Shown here piece after piece: positions 45,781 to 58,487 of a stretch of DNA of 64,000 nucleotides (the stretch's first letter is position 1; each line of letters begins with the position of its first letter). The stretch comes from Gelatoporia subvermispora B. Lineage: Eukaryota > Basidiomycota > Agaricomycetes > Polyporales > Gelatoporiaceae. The DNA lies in the NCBI GenBank assembly GCA_000320605.2, contig KB445794.1, positions 787,837 to 851,836 on the forward strand, in the 5' to 3' direction. The position numbers and the translations under genes were made by a program. Under the pieces are notes generated by a model. It had not been told where the DNA came from, ran no database searches, and saw only the letters and a list, made by a program, of their open reading frames with translations.

Positions 45781-46753
45781 AGCTGCCACAGAACAATACT
45801 CCGGAGTGATGCTACAGGAGCACGTCAGCAGGCTCCCGAGAACATAACAGGCCAAGGCAAACCGTTGGTCTTATATAGAGATGACATCAGAAAGACTTGA
45901 GTTGTAGGAGTTGAAGTATGCCATGGTGCAGCGATGCAGCCTATAGACCATTTACAGGAATCCATTAGTGTACCTCATATAGGGACACCATGGGACTAAT
46001 CAACGCACACGAGACCCTGTCTCCGATGAGATGCCAAGGGTTCATCCCTCAACATCGCTCCTGGGAGTTCCGCCATTTTCTTTTGAGTAACATTCTACTA
46101 TTCTTACTCAAACGCATGATAGATATGATCGTGCACGCAGCCTCGGTGCATGGAGGACGGACAGGGCAGGGCAATCGAGGCCTGACCAGAACCACTGCTG
46201 AGGACCAAAAAGCGACGTAAAGAAACAGCTCTATCAATTCAAAGGGAAATACGCTGCGAACGCGTCATTTTACTTGCGTGAGTTTGGATCAAGATTGGCA
46301 GGTTTGCATCTCTACAGGGTAGCTTTGTACAGGGTAGCTTTGTAAGGCTGTTACAAGTGGTCCAAGTGATCTACGCCTGCAACCTAGGAACATACAACCT
46401 GAACAGAAGGGCTGACTACTCAGCTTGCGAGAATGTTGGCAGGCGAACTCGATGCACCAGTAGCAGGGTAGCAGGCCACTTGTCGGAGACAAAAGACCTA
46501 AGCGGTCATAGTGACGAAGGACGGTAGCCGAGCATTCAGTGATAAGTCGACTCTTGCCCGCTTCTGCACCACATGCGGAGGAACAACTATTATTGCGCGT
46601 GGTACGGCGGCCGCAGAGTGATGCATAGAGCGAGACGGCCGTAAATCGTCGGATTTGAGGTTTACGGCCGCTTGGTCCGGTGCGACGATGTCTCGGTCTG
46701 CGTTTCAGCAGCACGGATGATTTGAACACGTCCATCTGCGAGTAAGATCTGCA
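45781..46753. other. Intergenic region
   Basis: 5' flank of the DUF6533-type gene and, from 46125, the 3' flank of EngB paralogue B shared with copy A. Nothing else recognised. Confidence 0.45.
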
Positions 46754-47868
46754 TCAGTGGTCATGCCGGTACTCGTATGTTGTGGAGCACATACTCTGGG
46801 TTCCCCCTTGGCCCAATAGTCCAACTGCCTCCAGGATGTTCTGTCTCATATGATTCAGTCCACGGATTGGTATCTTCGACGAGGTGAGGATAGGCGGAAG
46901 ACACGTTGGAGTGAGCTGGAAGATATTCTTGGCGAGTCTCTCTTTGATAGCTTTTAAGTGTTCAGGAAAGTCGCCTCTCCAAGAAACCTTTGTGAAGACC
47001 ACCTGAATCGTGAAGCGAGGGCCATCAGGGCCCTGGCTGGCTTCTTCCAAGAATTGCAGCATCATCTTGTCAGCCTCGGTAAGACCATGACGAATGTCGA
47101 ACAATGCATAGACACGCTTGAGTCTGCAGAAGAAGCCGGGTCATCATAGCGATCTCTACGTTGCCTGCGAAATGGCTTACTGTGGACGATTCTGGATGTA
47201 CCACTCGAAAGTCTGTCCCCATTCCAAGCGTCCTCGGGATCCATATCCAGCCGAGTCTACTACGACCAATTTGCGTGGGTCTGAACTAATGCGATAGAAG
47301 TTGAGAGTCTGTGTATGGCCCTGGTCTCTTCGTCAGATCAGGGTAACGCATCCGTCTTCGCCACACTCACGGGCTTTTTGCTTGTAGATGCAAGGGACCT
47401 CCGTCCAACTATCAGGTTAAGCAAGCTCGACTTCCCTACATTCGCTCGCCCTTGAAATCACATGGTGAGAAAAGGGCGGCCGTGAATGTTCTGGCTGTCT
47501 CACCGGTGAATACGACCTGTAGCTAGCTGTAAGAGGTATATAGAGCACATACACTACGAGGTCTCACTTCTGGTGCGCCATGTAATTTTGGTATAGATTG
47601 TTCTGTGGCTGCTGCTGCTAAGAATTCCGCGGTTGAATGGTGCTGAAATAGCGGGAAGACCTTCGGGGACCTCGGGGAGGGGGTTTGGGTCGTTGGCAGG
47701 CTCCCGGACTTGAGACTTTTTACATTACATCTGGGCAGCGTCGCTTTGAACATGAAGTTGGAACTAAGATGCAGGGAAGAGCTTAAAGCGTGAAGGCGAC
47801 TCAAAGGGAAGGCAGGTCACGCCGACGCTCCTGCTTGCCGCGGGCGTTTCTCGCCGGAGCGCCGGATC
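46125..47868. repeat. Segmental duplication, copy B
   Basis: Colinear with 41490-43216 (see there). At 46316-46341 it has a short local duplication, CAGGGTAGCTTTGTA twice, absent from copy A. Confidence 0.88.
46754..47753 (-). CDS. EngB-type (YihA/GTPBP8-like) GTPase, paralogue B
   Basis: Same gene structure as paralogue A: exons of 186, 13, 80, 140 and 370 nt starting at 47753, all joining in phase to 262 aa. G1 is GRANVGKSS, the G2 region PGHTQTLNFY, G3 VVVDSAGYGSRGR, then DIRHGLTEADKMMLQFLEEA. G4 is again TKVS (VVFTKVSW), lacking the usual aspartate. The C-terminus reads TPTCLPPILTS, IRGLNHMRQNILEAVGLLGQ and stops soon after (YEYRHDH), about 30 residues earlier than A. The conserved GYGSRGR loop is closer to ordinary EngB than A's GYAARRR, so B may be the more conservative copy. 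An upstream in-frame ATG at 47804 would add 17 residues; the start at 47753 matches A. Function as for A. Confidence 0.85.
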
Positions 47869-47879
47869 CGGGCACTATT

Positions 47880-47985
47880 ATGTGTCCCCCCTTGAGCCCG
47901 TAGTTCAACGGCCTCCAGGACATGCTGTCTCACACGATCCGGTCCACGGATTGGTATATTCGACGAGGTGGACTCGTGCGAAGAA
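47880..47985 (-). pseudogene. Fragment of a third EngB-like gene (C-terminal part)
   Basis: About 100 bp similar to 46785-46890 (the C-terminal exon of paralogue B): on the - strand it reads TSSNIPIRGPDR..RQHVLEAVEL. It lies directly upstream of paralogue B with no other part of the gene nearby, so it is a truncated remnant of a further tandem copy. Confidence 0.7.
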
Positions 47986-48421
47986 AGCTGCCATAGTATG
48001 AGCTGCCAATCAATATGTACTATACTGTAAAAACACGTCTCGTGCGAGCGTCGAACTGCCGACTTGTGTTTTGACCTGCGTTTGTGCAGCTAGCGTGTAA
48101 TGAAACATCATCCTAATTACTCGAGAAGTCACAGGGCATTTATAAAAGTTTCTTCTGGGCAGTCGGAGAGGCGAAGCACGAGCAGTAGCCAGTACCAGCC
48201 AGGCTGCGGGCCTGTACCGGCGAGGAGGTTCAGAGGGTGATCGTAGTCCCGGATCTGAGGTCCACGTGGGAGGCCAGGCCAGCTCAGCGCTTAGCAGCAG
48301 TGCGGGCTCCGCAGCCGACTCTTACCATCTTCGTCTTTCACTCATCCCATGCAACTTTGCAGAGCCTCCTAGCTAGATATTCTTTCAGCTCGCTTTCAGC
48401 ATTTGATTGAGTTAGCTTGAT
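47986..48421. other. Intergenic region
   Basis: Promoter side of the 200-aa membrane protein gene; nothing else recognised. Confidence 0.45.
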
Positions 48422-49144
48422 ATGTCTGAGCATGGCAATCCTCCCTCCTGGCCTTCTTTGTACAATATCGGCATTGAATTGCTCCCCATCCAGCACAGAA
48501 ATCCCGTACAACATGGCGGGGCGTATCTTTACGACCCTAATGGTATGCGTCGTGCACGCACGGCACGGAGAACTCAGCTGACAGGGACGATGCAGACGTC
48601 TTTCGATTTACCTTATACTGGACTCTAGTCTTCTACACTCCTGCGTTTCTACTCGGCGGTGTTTACGCGTTCGTTAATCTAACATTTCCACCATCTCGGC
48701 CAAACCGACAGTACCACCGAGCACGCCGTTCCCTTTCAGTACTGTCAGCATCAGCGACGCCATACGCTTTGGGTACAGACGCGGGGGGAATAGCCCTCGA
48801 GCCATACACACAAGGAGAGCCTCATCTAGATGATATCAAACTGCCACTGCGATACCGCGCTCGGGCACGGCAGAATGAGCGTCGCTCTCGTCTGACCTTT
48901 GCGTTGCTTGTGTTCTTCGGCTTTGCTGCGGTTGCGGTCTGCGGCGCAGTCGTGGGATCCGCCATCATAGGCTATGTGCTCGCTGGCCTATTCAAAGCCG
49001 CGAAATACAATATGTCTACGTGAGTTCTGCTCCCAGTGTGCCACTTCCCACAGGTTCTCATCATTCCGGCATGGAAACAGTTGGATCCCCTTCCTTGGTG
49101 GATTGATGCAGACGCTCGTGGGATTTCTGGGGTGCGTTAATTGA
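48422..49144 (+). CDS. Small membrane protein of unknown function, 200 aa
   Basis: Exons 48422-48542, 48629-49019 and 49054-49144 join in phase to 200 aa. The N-terminus ([20 protein letters not shown]) is hydrophilic with no signal peptide. The first hydrophobic span is [21 protein letters not shown] basic/polar loop of about 60 residues ([15 protein letters not shown] to [14 protein letters not shown]) precedes a long hydrophobic segment [20 protein letters not shown] continuing to YVLAGLF, enough for one long or two short spans. The C-terminus has an amphipathic end, [17 protein letters not shown]. The third intron is only 34 nt, which is short. The charge pattern suggests a cytosolic Arg-rich loop. 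No family recognised. Confidence 0.72.
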
Positions 49145-49478
49145 AAAGGCTATCCGTTTGTCCACATTTTGACGCCCAGACGTTCTTCTGTATAGGTTGT
49201 GGCCGACAGTGATTGATATTATCTGAGGCCGTTCTGCAGTTCCCTGCTCTGGACATGGAACATTCCCGCGATACCCCTATCTTACGATACCCGTACAGCC
49301 ATTTCCCCAGTAGTATAATCCTTGGCAATTCGTTGGCATATCCATCACACCACACAAACGGACCCTAGCTATCGTACAGCGTTATACACCTAAACAAACC
49401 TAAGACGAACAATGAACAAACAGAAAGCGGGGAAGCACAGCTCCAGCGCACAGGTATCCCCAGTACATCTCCGACATG
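49145..49478. other. Convergent intergenic region
   Basis: 3' flanks of the 200-aa gene (+) and the ATPase gene (-). Nothing else recognised. Confidence 0.45.
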
Positions 49479-52400
49479 TCACATGTGAACCTTGAACCAC
49501 CGCATGTGAATGGCGACAAGCACCACCGGCAAGACGCTCACAATCTCCCCCAAACCCGCGAACGCAGGCGCAATCCTAGCGTTCACGAATGCGCCCGCAG
49601 CAAACAAAATAGCCACCAGGTTGTACAAAGCGCACCAGATGAAATTCACCAGAATCCTGCGAGAGACTGCGTCAGAAAGCTGAAGCAGCGTCAGAATTCC
49701 GGTAAGCGACGGGTGGATGAGAACGGCGTCCGCAGCAGTGGACGCTGCCACACCAGCGCCCTCTCCAGTATGCAGGTGGACGCCGATATCTGCCTGTGCG
49801 AGCGCAACCGCATCGTTGGTTCCGTCTCCGCAGAATAGGACCTTCCCGCCTGCTGCGGAGAGCTCCTTGAGATAGGCTTGTTTATCCGCAGGCAGGCACG
49901 CCGAACGAACGCGGTCCTGCGATATTCCAAGCATCACGGCCACCTTGTTAACAGCCGCAGCATTGTCACCGCTCAGGATTGAGACTGATATTCCGCGCTT
50001 GCGCAGGTCGCGAACGACCGATGCGGCCTCGGGGCGCAGCGTATCTTCCAGGCCAAAGACGGCGAGAAGTTCGTCGTTGTATGTGGCGCAGAATGCGGTG
50101 AGGCCGCTTGATAGCACCGGCGCGACCGCGGGATGGTTTTCAACCTGCAGCCAGCGCGGGCTTCCCCCTCGAAGCTTTCCGCCGTTCAGGGTCGCCTCTA
50201 TACCCTTGCCTGTGACCATCTTTGCGTCCTCGATCAGATTGGCCGCGTCCGTTGATCCAAGGAACGAGGCGATCGCGCGGGCGACAGGATGGCGACTTGT
50301 CGCAACCAGGCCAGCGACGGTCCCGCGCACGTCGCACTCCTTCGGTGCCGCACCCAGGAACGCGGAGCTCACAACCTCGAGGCGTCCCTGTGTGAGCGTT
50401 CCCGTCTTGTCAAATACTGCGTGGGAGACCGTACGCGCCGACTCAATCGTCGCGGCGGCCTTGAACACGAGCCCGTGCCTTGCGGCCACGCCACCAGCCA
50501 CCAGCACGACCATCGGTACCGCGAGGCCAATTGCACAGGGGCACGAGATCGCTAGGACCGCGATGGCGTATGTCAACGCCGCCACAGCCGCCTCACCGGA
50601 GGGCTGTCCGCGCACCCGGATGCCTACCGCGAGCCAGGTCAGGAACGTCGCCACGGCGGCTAAGAGCACCGCAGGGACGAACACCGCGCAGACGCGGTCG
50701 ACCGTTTCCTGCACTCGCGCGCGGGAGAAGCGCGCATCATCGACAAGTGCGGCGATATCGCTGATGGTGTTGTCGCCGGGTAAACGTGTGGCGGAAATGA
50801 GTAGCATTCCAGGTCCGTTCAACGTGCCTGCGGTCACTGTATTTCCGGGTTGCTTCAATACAGGAACGGCTTCGCCTGTCATCATCGACTCGTCCACCTC
50901 GCTTTCCCCGGTAACGACATCGCCGTCCGTGATGATGGCGGAGTCGGGCAGGACGCGAAAACGATCACCAAATTCGAGCAGTCTTGCATCGATTATCTCT
51001 TCGCGACCGTCAGGTGAAATGAGCGTCGCAGATTGCTGCTGAAGGGACCGGATCGAGATGGCTTCCATTGCGCGCTGGCGGGCGAACGCACTAACGAGCT
51101 GGCCCAACATGATCAGGGTGACTAGGAGCGTGCTCGTCTCGAAGAATCCGCCAGTCGAAAGTGGATGGCCTGCCATTTGATATGCAAAAGCAACGACGGA
51201 GTAGACATACGCAGCCGTGGTGCTGAGCACAATGAAGAGGTCGGTCTCGATGAGGCGCGAAAAAAAAAGGTCCTTGAAAGCGTTGCGGTAGAAAGGACCC
51301 GTGATGGCCGTCTGGACGATCGTGGCGAGGACCATGGACGCGATGGCGTACACGCGCGGGTGCGGGGGGAGCGGGGCCCACGCCATCACGAGCACAGGGA
51401 TCGTAAAGAGAGTCGACGCAACCACGCGGGTAGCGAGAGTACGGATGTGTTTCGCCCCCGCCGTGATGGCGGGGTCGCGAGCCTCTGGTGCGAGAACTGG
51501 TGCGAACTCCGCATATGCCTGAAGGATCTTGCGCGCACCCATGACTTGGGGGTCGTAGATGATGCGCACGGTCGTCTTGTTCACGCGCGATACACTGTCG
51601 ACGCCTTTCGGCGGGGACCGAAGCAGAAATTCTTCGCACATCTTTCTATCGAGCGTAAGGTCGAGCCAGCGCATTGACTGTGCGTCGACTACTTCCGCCG
51701 TGAAGCCGGACCGCTTCTCGATGATGTGGACGAGCGATTGCAGATCCGCAGCGGAGTTGTCGTAGTCGAATTCCGCGCGACAGAGCACCAGGCTTGTCTT
51801 GATGTTGCTAACGGCAGGAATCGCGCGCAACGCACGGGTCAACTTGTTCTCGCACCCGGTGCAGGTCATACCCTTGACAGCGAGTACGGCGTGCTTGTCG
51901 GGCGATTTGATGCCTTTCTCGAGCGCAGCGAGGTCAGGTTGGGACAGTCTAGGGGCCACTGCAGGAGTGACGTCGTGGTCGGTGTGGATCGAACCCCCAC
52001 AGCAACTGTCACCGCAGCAGGAGTCGACAGACACACGCGAGCGGCCATTGAGCTGAGGGCGAGTTCTGGTATCGGTGATTTCTTCCACCTTGTTTGCACC
52101 TCCTTCGCGCGCACGCCCGCAGCATGAATCGCCACAGCAAGAGCTTACGAGAGACGTGGAGGACGCTGCCTTCTTCCCAGACGCTTCATAGCGCAACGAC
52201 GCCACGGTTGGCTTCGCGCAGCAGCCACCTGCATAGGTGTCGGCGGAATGACTGCTCTTTGAAGCTACGGAGGACGCCGAGCGGTTAAGGCGGGAGACGT
52301 GGGAGATACCATCCGACTTCTTGGCAGCATGGGAGGTGGTGCAGCATGACTGCAAGCCATGGGCGAGCAATGCCTTGCAGATACACCCGAACGCCGCAAG

Positions 52401-53025
52401 GGTACTTTTCTGGCGAGCACGGGCGACGGACATGTGATGCACACAAGCCTCCTGCGGAAGGTGGGCATGCGCCTCATCATTTCCCGACTGGGCAGTGACG
52501 CGCCTGCGAAGGCCAGTACGCCGACAAGCGGAGGTCGAGACGGCGTTGCCAGTGCCCGAGGTGTGCTTCTTTACACCGATGTCGTCTGCAAGAGTCCATT
52601 AGTGAATTTGCGTGTGAAACGGACGCATATGATCCATGCCTTTGTCTGAGCTACTGGATGTTTCCCCGCAACAAGTAGAAGTTATGCTTTCACTGGCGGA
52701 CACGATTGAAATCGTATCATCGCTAGCATGACCTTCGTCCACTTGGTGACTGTGATCATCCGCGCATATAGCCCGAGCTAGTTGCGTGAGACAAGCCTCT
52801 GGGGTAAGAAGTGAGCAAATTGTAGCGAAAAATGGGAGTAGCAAACTGACCGTCGCACTTGCATCCACCGCTCTCACAGCACGAGCTGTCTGCATGCGCT
52901 GTTTTTTCTTCTCTGAGATCCACCTCCCTTTCAGAGGTCTCCGGCTTGGTCGAGCAAGTGCTGGGACAAGTACCAGACCCTTCCTCTCCCAACTTTCCCG
53001 AATTCTTGCAGCAAGAGCCCGCCAT
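49479..53025 (-). CDS. P1B-type heavy-metal ATPase, Pca1/CRP1-like, with Cys-rich N-terminus
   Basis: ATP-driven export pump for soft metal ions (Cu+, or Cd2+ as in yeast Pca1). Two short 5' exons (MAGSCCKNSGKLG.. to CKCD; EACLTQLARAICADDHSHQV to DHM) join in phase to one long exon ending at 49479. The N-terminal ~270 residues are rich in Cys pairs, with SCCGDSCCG present twice plus GGCCAKP, ESCC-like and CCTTS sites, then one HMA domain with GMTCTGCENKL. The core has MTGEAVPV (actuator), SCPCAIGLAVPM (CPC metal site), DKTGTLTQG (phosphorylated Asp), SRHPVARAI (nucleotide HP) and GDGTNDAVALAQADIGV (hinge). The last spans carry CALYNLVAILFAAGAF and APAFAGLGEIVSVLPVV, like fungal Pca1/CRP1 and unlike the MxxSS end of Ccc2-type Golgi copper pumps, so a plasma-membrane detoxifying exporter is favoured. 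An in-frame ATG at 53049 would add 8 residues (MSCCRTTI). Confidence 0.92.
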
Positions 53026-56000
53026 GATAGTGGTACGACAGCAGGACACAGAAGGGGATCCCGCGCATGGTCCAGCTAACTATATGCAGTGCGAACCGCC
53101 TGCAGGCTCCCAGCCCCAACGTGCCCGGGTCATAGCCACGGCACGCCCCCGGTGTGAAGCGGCAGACAGCACTCACTTATCGGGCGAGCCGCCGCAAGCC
53201 TGGCCCGGGCCCTGCGCGATGGGCAGCCAGCCCACGACCTCGCAGGCGAGATACGGCGAAGGGCGGGTTCTCATTGCGTCAGCCGCCCTGCACGGCCGGT
53301 GCGCTCGGTGGTCGCTGTGCCATTTCTGCACATCCGACGTGCATCTTACGAGGATTCTCTGAGCTTCATTTCAAAGAGCTCCAGCATCTCTGTCAGCGAG
53401 GCGGATGGCTATATGCAGCGAGACTTTGGGCGACAACCGTTCCGGGTAGCTTCCGGGTGATTCCGAGATGCGGCGAGGCAGGCGCTTTCACATAGACCAG
53501 TCCAGCAGAGAATGATCCAGCAGAAAATATTTGGAAGGACATCAGTGAAGAACTCGGGTAGGAGGAGAACGTAAAGAGTCGGTTGAAGGAGAGGATGGGC
53601 AAGTGTGTGGCGAGGGTATACATCTTGACCTGTGCGGTACTCACTCATCCCGTGCACCGACTGGTGCGGTACTCGCTCGCTCAGAATGTCAACTCGTCTT
53701 TGTACACGCCACCCGCTTCACAAACATCGTCTATTGATTTTATGCTCTGGGCATGGAATCTGGGGATCTTACACAGGTACTCTAGCCATGAGAACAATTA
53801 TTATGCGATAAATTCTTCGCAGACGACATCGATTCCTGTTCAAAGTACTTGACTTTTCGACGTGAAAGCCATCTTGGCTGACTTGGCGCTTCAAACAACT
53901 GCTAAAGCGCTAATCTTCACTACCCCAGCGAGTTTCATTCGTCAAACAAACGCTTGGACAGTTGGACTTCCCACAAGAATATCCTCACTGAGCATTGCAC
54001 TTGGGGCCACCGGTGCCGCCGACTCCTGGGCAAGTTTACTCGGCCCGGGGCCGGCCTCGAGGGTTTCCTCATGACTCAGCGGTGTCGACAGTTGCACATC
54101 TCAGGCAACTCAGGGCAGTCCCAAGGATATACACGTTCTAAATCTGTGGTCTCGACTCATAGCATGACGCTGCATTGAAGTCACTCATGCGTGCATGCAT
54201 CTTAAGTTCACAGCGTCAGAAAAGCTCTCTACAATTTTGGAATGGTCATACTGAGGCGTTTGTTATGTGCAGTCATGTGCCTACTACACGCAAACTCAAG
54301 CACTTTTATGACGTAGCGCAATTCGGGACCTCGGGGAATCGACCGACGCCAAAGTGGTATGATTTCCGACGGTCGTGGAGGACAATGATCTATCTTTGCC
54401 TCCGTCGTCCGCATCATGCTGAAACTCGGTGACCACTTCATCAGTGCGAACGACACCCGAATCCGAATCGTCTGAGTGGTCACGCTGGCTGGGATGGTAG
54501 CACAAACCTCGGCGAATCCTTCAGACAAACTCTCATCAGCCAGTGGTGGTCAAATTCACTCAAGAAAGTAAATTGAACACCAATCAGTCGAAGTAGAAGA
54601 CCTTGCGTCAACGAAGAGCACAAGATACGTCGTTATTCTTGTGCCGCGCACATTCCAAACCATTGCCGCGACCCGGTTACCAGCTCGCCGAGCCGGACAA
54701 CGGTGATGATCATGCAGAGGTGAGCAACGCAATTACACTTGTCTGATGCTGGGTACGGGCGGCAAAACCTCGATAGTTTCGTCGGCGTAAACGCTTTTGA
54801 TAGCGAAAGGTGCACTTGCCCGAGTTGGGTACCACATACAGCAAGTCCGAGTCCGCGCAACCCCAATCGGGAGCAAGAATCTAACGATAAACGTCGTAAC
54901 CGGTCCGTACGCGTCTAGATGCCAGAGTTGGACGAGCGTAACTGCCAAGGAAGCGAAGGAACTCACCGCCGAGGTTTCTGCATAACCTTTGAGGGATCCT
55001 TGGACGCGCAATCGGGCGCGAAGGCCCGTCAGACCTTCAGGTCCGTAACGCCGACCCAACTTCTGCTTCGACCTGCTTCCCGCGCGCTCGAAAAGACGAT
55101 CGATGTCCGTCGAGACCGTCCTCGATTTGCCCGAGGATTACACGCCGCTTTGAATACGCAACCAGCTCCCGTCCAGGCTCGGCTTCACATCCTTCATCGA
55201 TGCTGCCACGACCACGCTCAACACCAGCAACACTCCCGGGATCCTGTCAGCGTACGCCACTAGGCCCGGGTCGCACACCGACGCTTGCTGGGAGCGTCGA
55301 GCCCCGTCTTTCTCTGTGCTGCCGCGTCCCTGCATTGGTGGGAACGCCTCTTCCTGGGTTGGTGTCCACGCCCCGCTGGCGTGCGGCCCGACGTGTCGAG
55401 CAGCTGATCCTTCATGCCAACCACGCCGCATCGCTGCCTCCCCGGGCCCGCCACCCCTGGCCACTGCATCATCCGCCAGCTCAGGTGCCCAGGTCCATCT
55501 GTCCAGTTATCAGCTCCTTGTGCACACCCGTGACGCGCGCGCGAGAGAGATAAATATATACTTGATGATGATGAGTCTTTGCGCGTCCAGCTGACTGCGT
55601 TGTCCATGTCACGCAGTCCCTAGCCTTATGCATAGTATTTGCTTGTCGTTATGCAGTGCCCGAGCCCCGAACCCCTAGTCCCGGCGGCAGCGACAGCGCC
55701 CAGCGAACACACGCGCGTCAAGCGGACTCACCCCGCGCTCGAACCCTTCAACCCTTCCTCCGCACACACGTATGCACGTCTGCGGCCTGCCCTGTGACGA
55801 CCAGACTGGCGCCGATGGCGCACTGACTGAACCAAGCCTCGCAACTCCAAGCTGTCTGCAGTGAGAGTGCTTGGCCTTCCAAAAATAGCACCAAACGCCC
55901 GCACTCGCCCAGTGCGCTCGAGCCTTGAGACTGCAGCGATTGCCAAGAGCTGCGGGGGAACCGCTGCGGCTTGTCCTCTTGATGCACGGTCGCTGTGACC

Positions 56001-58487
56001 GGTACCGCTCCCAGGGGCCGCAGACATTCGGCAGGGCGAGACGAGACGAGACAAGACACGTCTGGGCGGCATCAGCGTCCACGGTGCCGCAAGCTATACT
56101 TGGCCACGTCCCACTGTCCTAGGACGTCGTGGGTTCCTCGCTGTCGCCACGGAGAAATCCCCATCGTGTCCTCGCCCGTTGCGAGACCGAACGTGCGCGG
56201 CTACGGAGGTTCCCACTGCGGCAAGTGTCGACCCGCCGCCGGGCCAGCACCAGAATCGCGAAGCAGCCTTCGCAGCGAGTCTTCGAACTGTGGTATGTGC
56301 CCCTGGATGCAGAGCGTCATGTCTACGCTGATTCCTCGCGGGTGTCGCGGTGAAACATGCCTCTGCGCGTACCACGACGAGGGGCCGACTCTCAGGGCTC
56401 GCAGACGGACGTGGGTGCAGTCTGTTGTTGCTGGACCAAGCATCTGTTACCGTTGTAAGCTTGGCCTGCGAGTGTGCGCACGGGATCGCGCCACTGCGAA
56501 GGCACGGATTGTTGTACTGTATATTGTAAGCTGTGCGCGGGACGGACGCTGGGTGCAGTGGTGGCTGACAGTGGCAGCTCTAGATGACCGGGAGCCAGCC
56601 GGCCCGCATTCCCAAGCCCAGCCCACCGCGCAGGTCCGCGCGTTCTCAAGGCGCGGGCGTAGCGGAGGAAAGGCCGCTTCGACCGCCCCGGGGCGCCCGT
56701 TCGCTTGCTGCTGCTGCCCTGCACCACACCCGTGCCGCAAGCGCCCTCGACGGAACGGATGCGGGAGGGTGAGCTGAGGGCCCGCGCACATCACCGCCTC
56801 GATGCTGTGCGCTTGGGAGGTGCAAGTCGGAGCCGGGCACGGCTGTACTCGGAGGCTCTACACCTTAGGCACGGAGTACTAGCATTGATACTAGCGTTCT
56901 GTGCATGTTTGTGGGCCTGGCACGGAGCTGGGCAATTGGCATGGCGGTCCTGCCAAGCCCCCGCGCTGCGCGACGGGCCTGAGTTCAAGGCCTGAACATG
57001 AACGGTGGAGGCCAGATCGCTCGCACTGGCCCTGCGCGCACATCATGCGGATTTACACCCACACCACGGCGCCTGTGCTTGCGCACCCGCACATCCCAGG
57101 CGCGCGCCATGGCAGGCCGTGTCTTCATCGCTAGAAGTAGAAAATACATAGCCGCGGCCAGCGCCCCCTCGAGGCGTCTGCGAGTGGAACGGAGGCGCAC
57201 ATACCGGTGACGGGGTAGACTCGTGGAATCCCTGTAATTTTTGGTCGTGAGGCTGCGCTGTGTGTGCCAACTGCCATCACAATATGAATGCTCGCACCTG
57301 AGGTGCCTGGTCAAATTCGGATTGCTCGTGCGACGACGTCTGAACGTCGAAATTCTGAGATTGAAAACCAACCTGGAGCCGCCGTAGTATTCGGGCGCGG
57401 GGTGAAGGTGAGAGCCCGCATTCGTTCCGCCGGCCCACTGCTGATGCGGTCAGCGAAGTCTGTCTGCCGTACCCGGCGGCGGGAGTAACGCGGAATGTCC
57501 ACGTTGCGAATTTTGCATCGTGTGTCGCCTGCGCGCGGGTCCGAGTAGAGTAAGTTCAGCGGCTGGTGCCATCCACGGAGGGCTTCACATTGCGGCGCAG
57601 GCCCGCAGTGCAAGTACCTGGAGTCATCTCTGCGCGGGGCACCTCGTGCGACGAAGCCAAGTCATGCTGGTGTGCTGCCTCGCGAGCCGGTGTGTGAGAG
57701 TATCGTGCCCCGATAAGCAACGTCCGTGCTAATTTCGCGACCGCCGCCGCGCGCATCTGCGCAAGAACTTTGCGGAGGATTCAGAATGCGCGCAAAAGCA
57801 GCATGGTGCCCCAGCAGCCGGTGAACGTCGGGTGAAATGCGTAGGTCGAAGAACGTCGAGCTGGAAACCCGAAGCTGAGCGTTGCGGCTCGTCCTCCGAT
57901 GTGGCTTGATTTTGATCGCGAGTCGTTGGTCACGTGCACGTGGTACAGGTGGGCTGCGGCGGGCCTGCGCCGCAGAGGCAGACGCAGATGGAAACTTCTG
58001 AGCAGCCAGCACAAGGAGCGTCAGATTGTTGGGGAAAGTGGGATTGCACAGTTCGCCTGTTGTCGGTTTGTTGTCTTTTTCTCCCGGGCTCTGCCCGCTG
58101 TCACCCCATCCCTCGCGGTAGTCAGCCACCGGTCGAAGCGCCCGCGCGCGCGCGCAATGAGCGGACGGAGCAGACGTACAATTTGATTGACACGATTGGC
58201 TGACTTGCGGGAACGCCAGACATCTGACGAATGACACTGCGGACTAAGGTGATACATTGTGCCAATAGAGGGGCAGCTGTACGCTTCGAGATTACACGAG
58301 GTAGGATAGCAATAACGAGTAATAATACGGTGGGGTACGATAACACTATGCGAATATACGCGGCAAGAAAGAATAATGCGGGTGCGGGAATTGCGTGGAG
58401 AAGAAATGCGGATAGTGGCACAAGGCGTGGGTGGGTATCACTGCCTGAGGTATGAAGACGTCAAAGGAAGCGTTGAATAGTGTCATG
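53026..58487. other. Long stretch without a supportable gene
   Basis: 5.4 kb. 53.0-55.0 kb has ordinary composition and short frames only. 55.0-58.2 kb is GC-rich, so long open frames occur on both strands at once (for example 55995-56777 + and 57662-58237 -) with no domain or intron pattern. Part near 53.1 kb is the ATPase promoter. Could hold non-coding or fast-evolving genes, but none can be shown. Confidence 0.45.

Noticed and set aside
55995..56777. 260-aa open frame on the + strand
   Set aside because: Lies in GC-rich DNA where several frames are open on both strands; no domain, no splice structure.
57662..58237. 191-aa frame on the - strand
   Set aside because: No domain and Arg/Ser/Pro-biased as expected for random GC-rich DNA.
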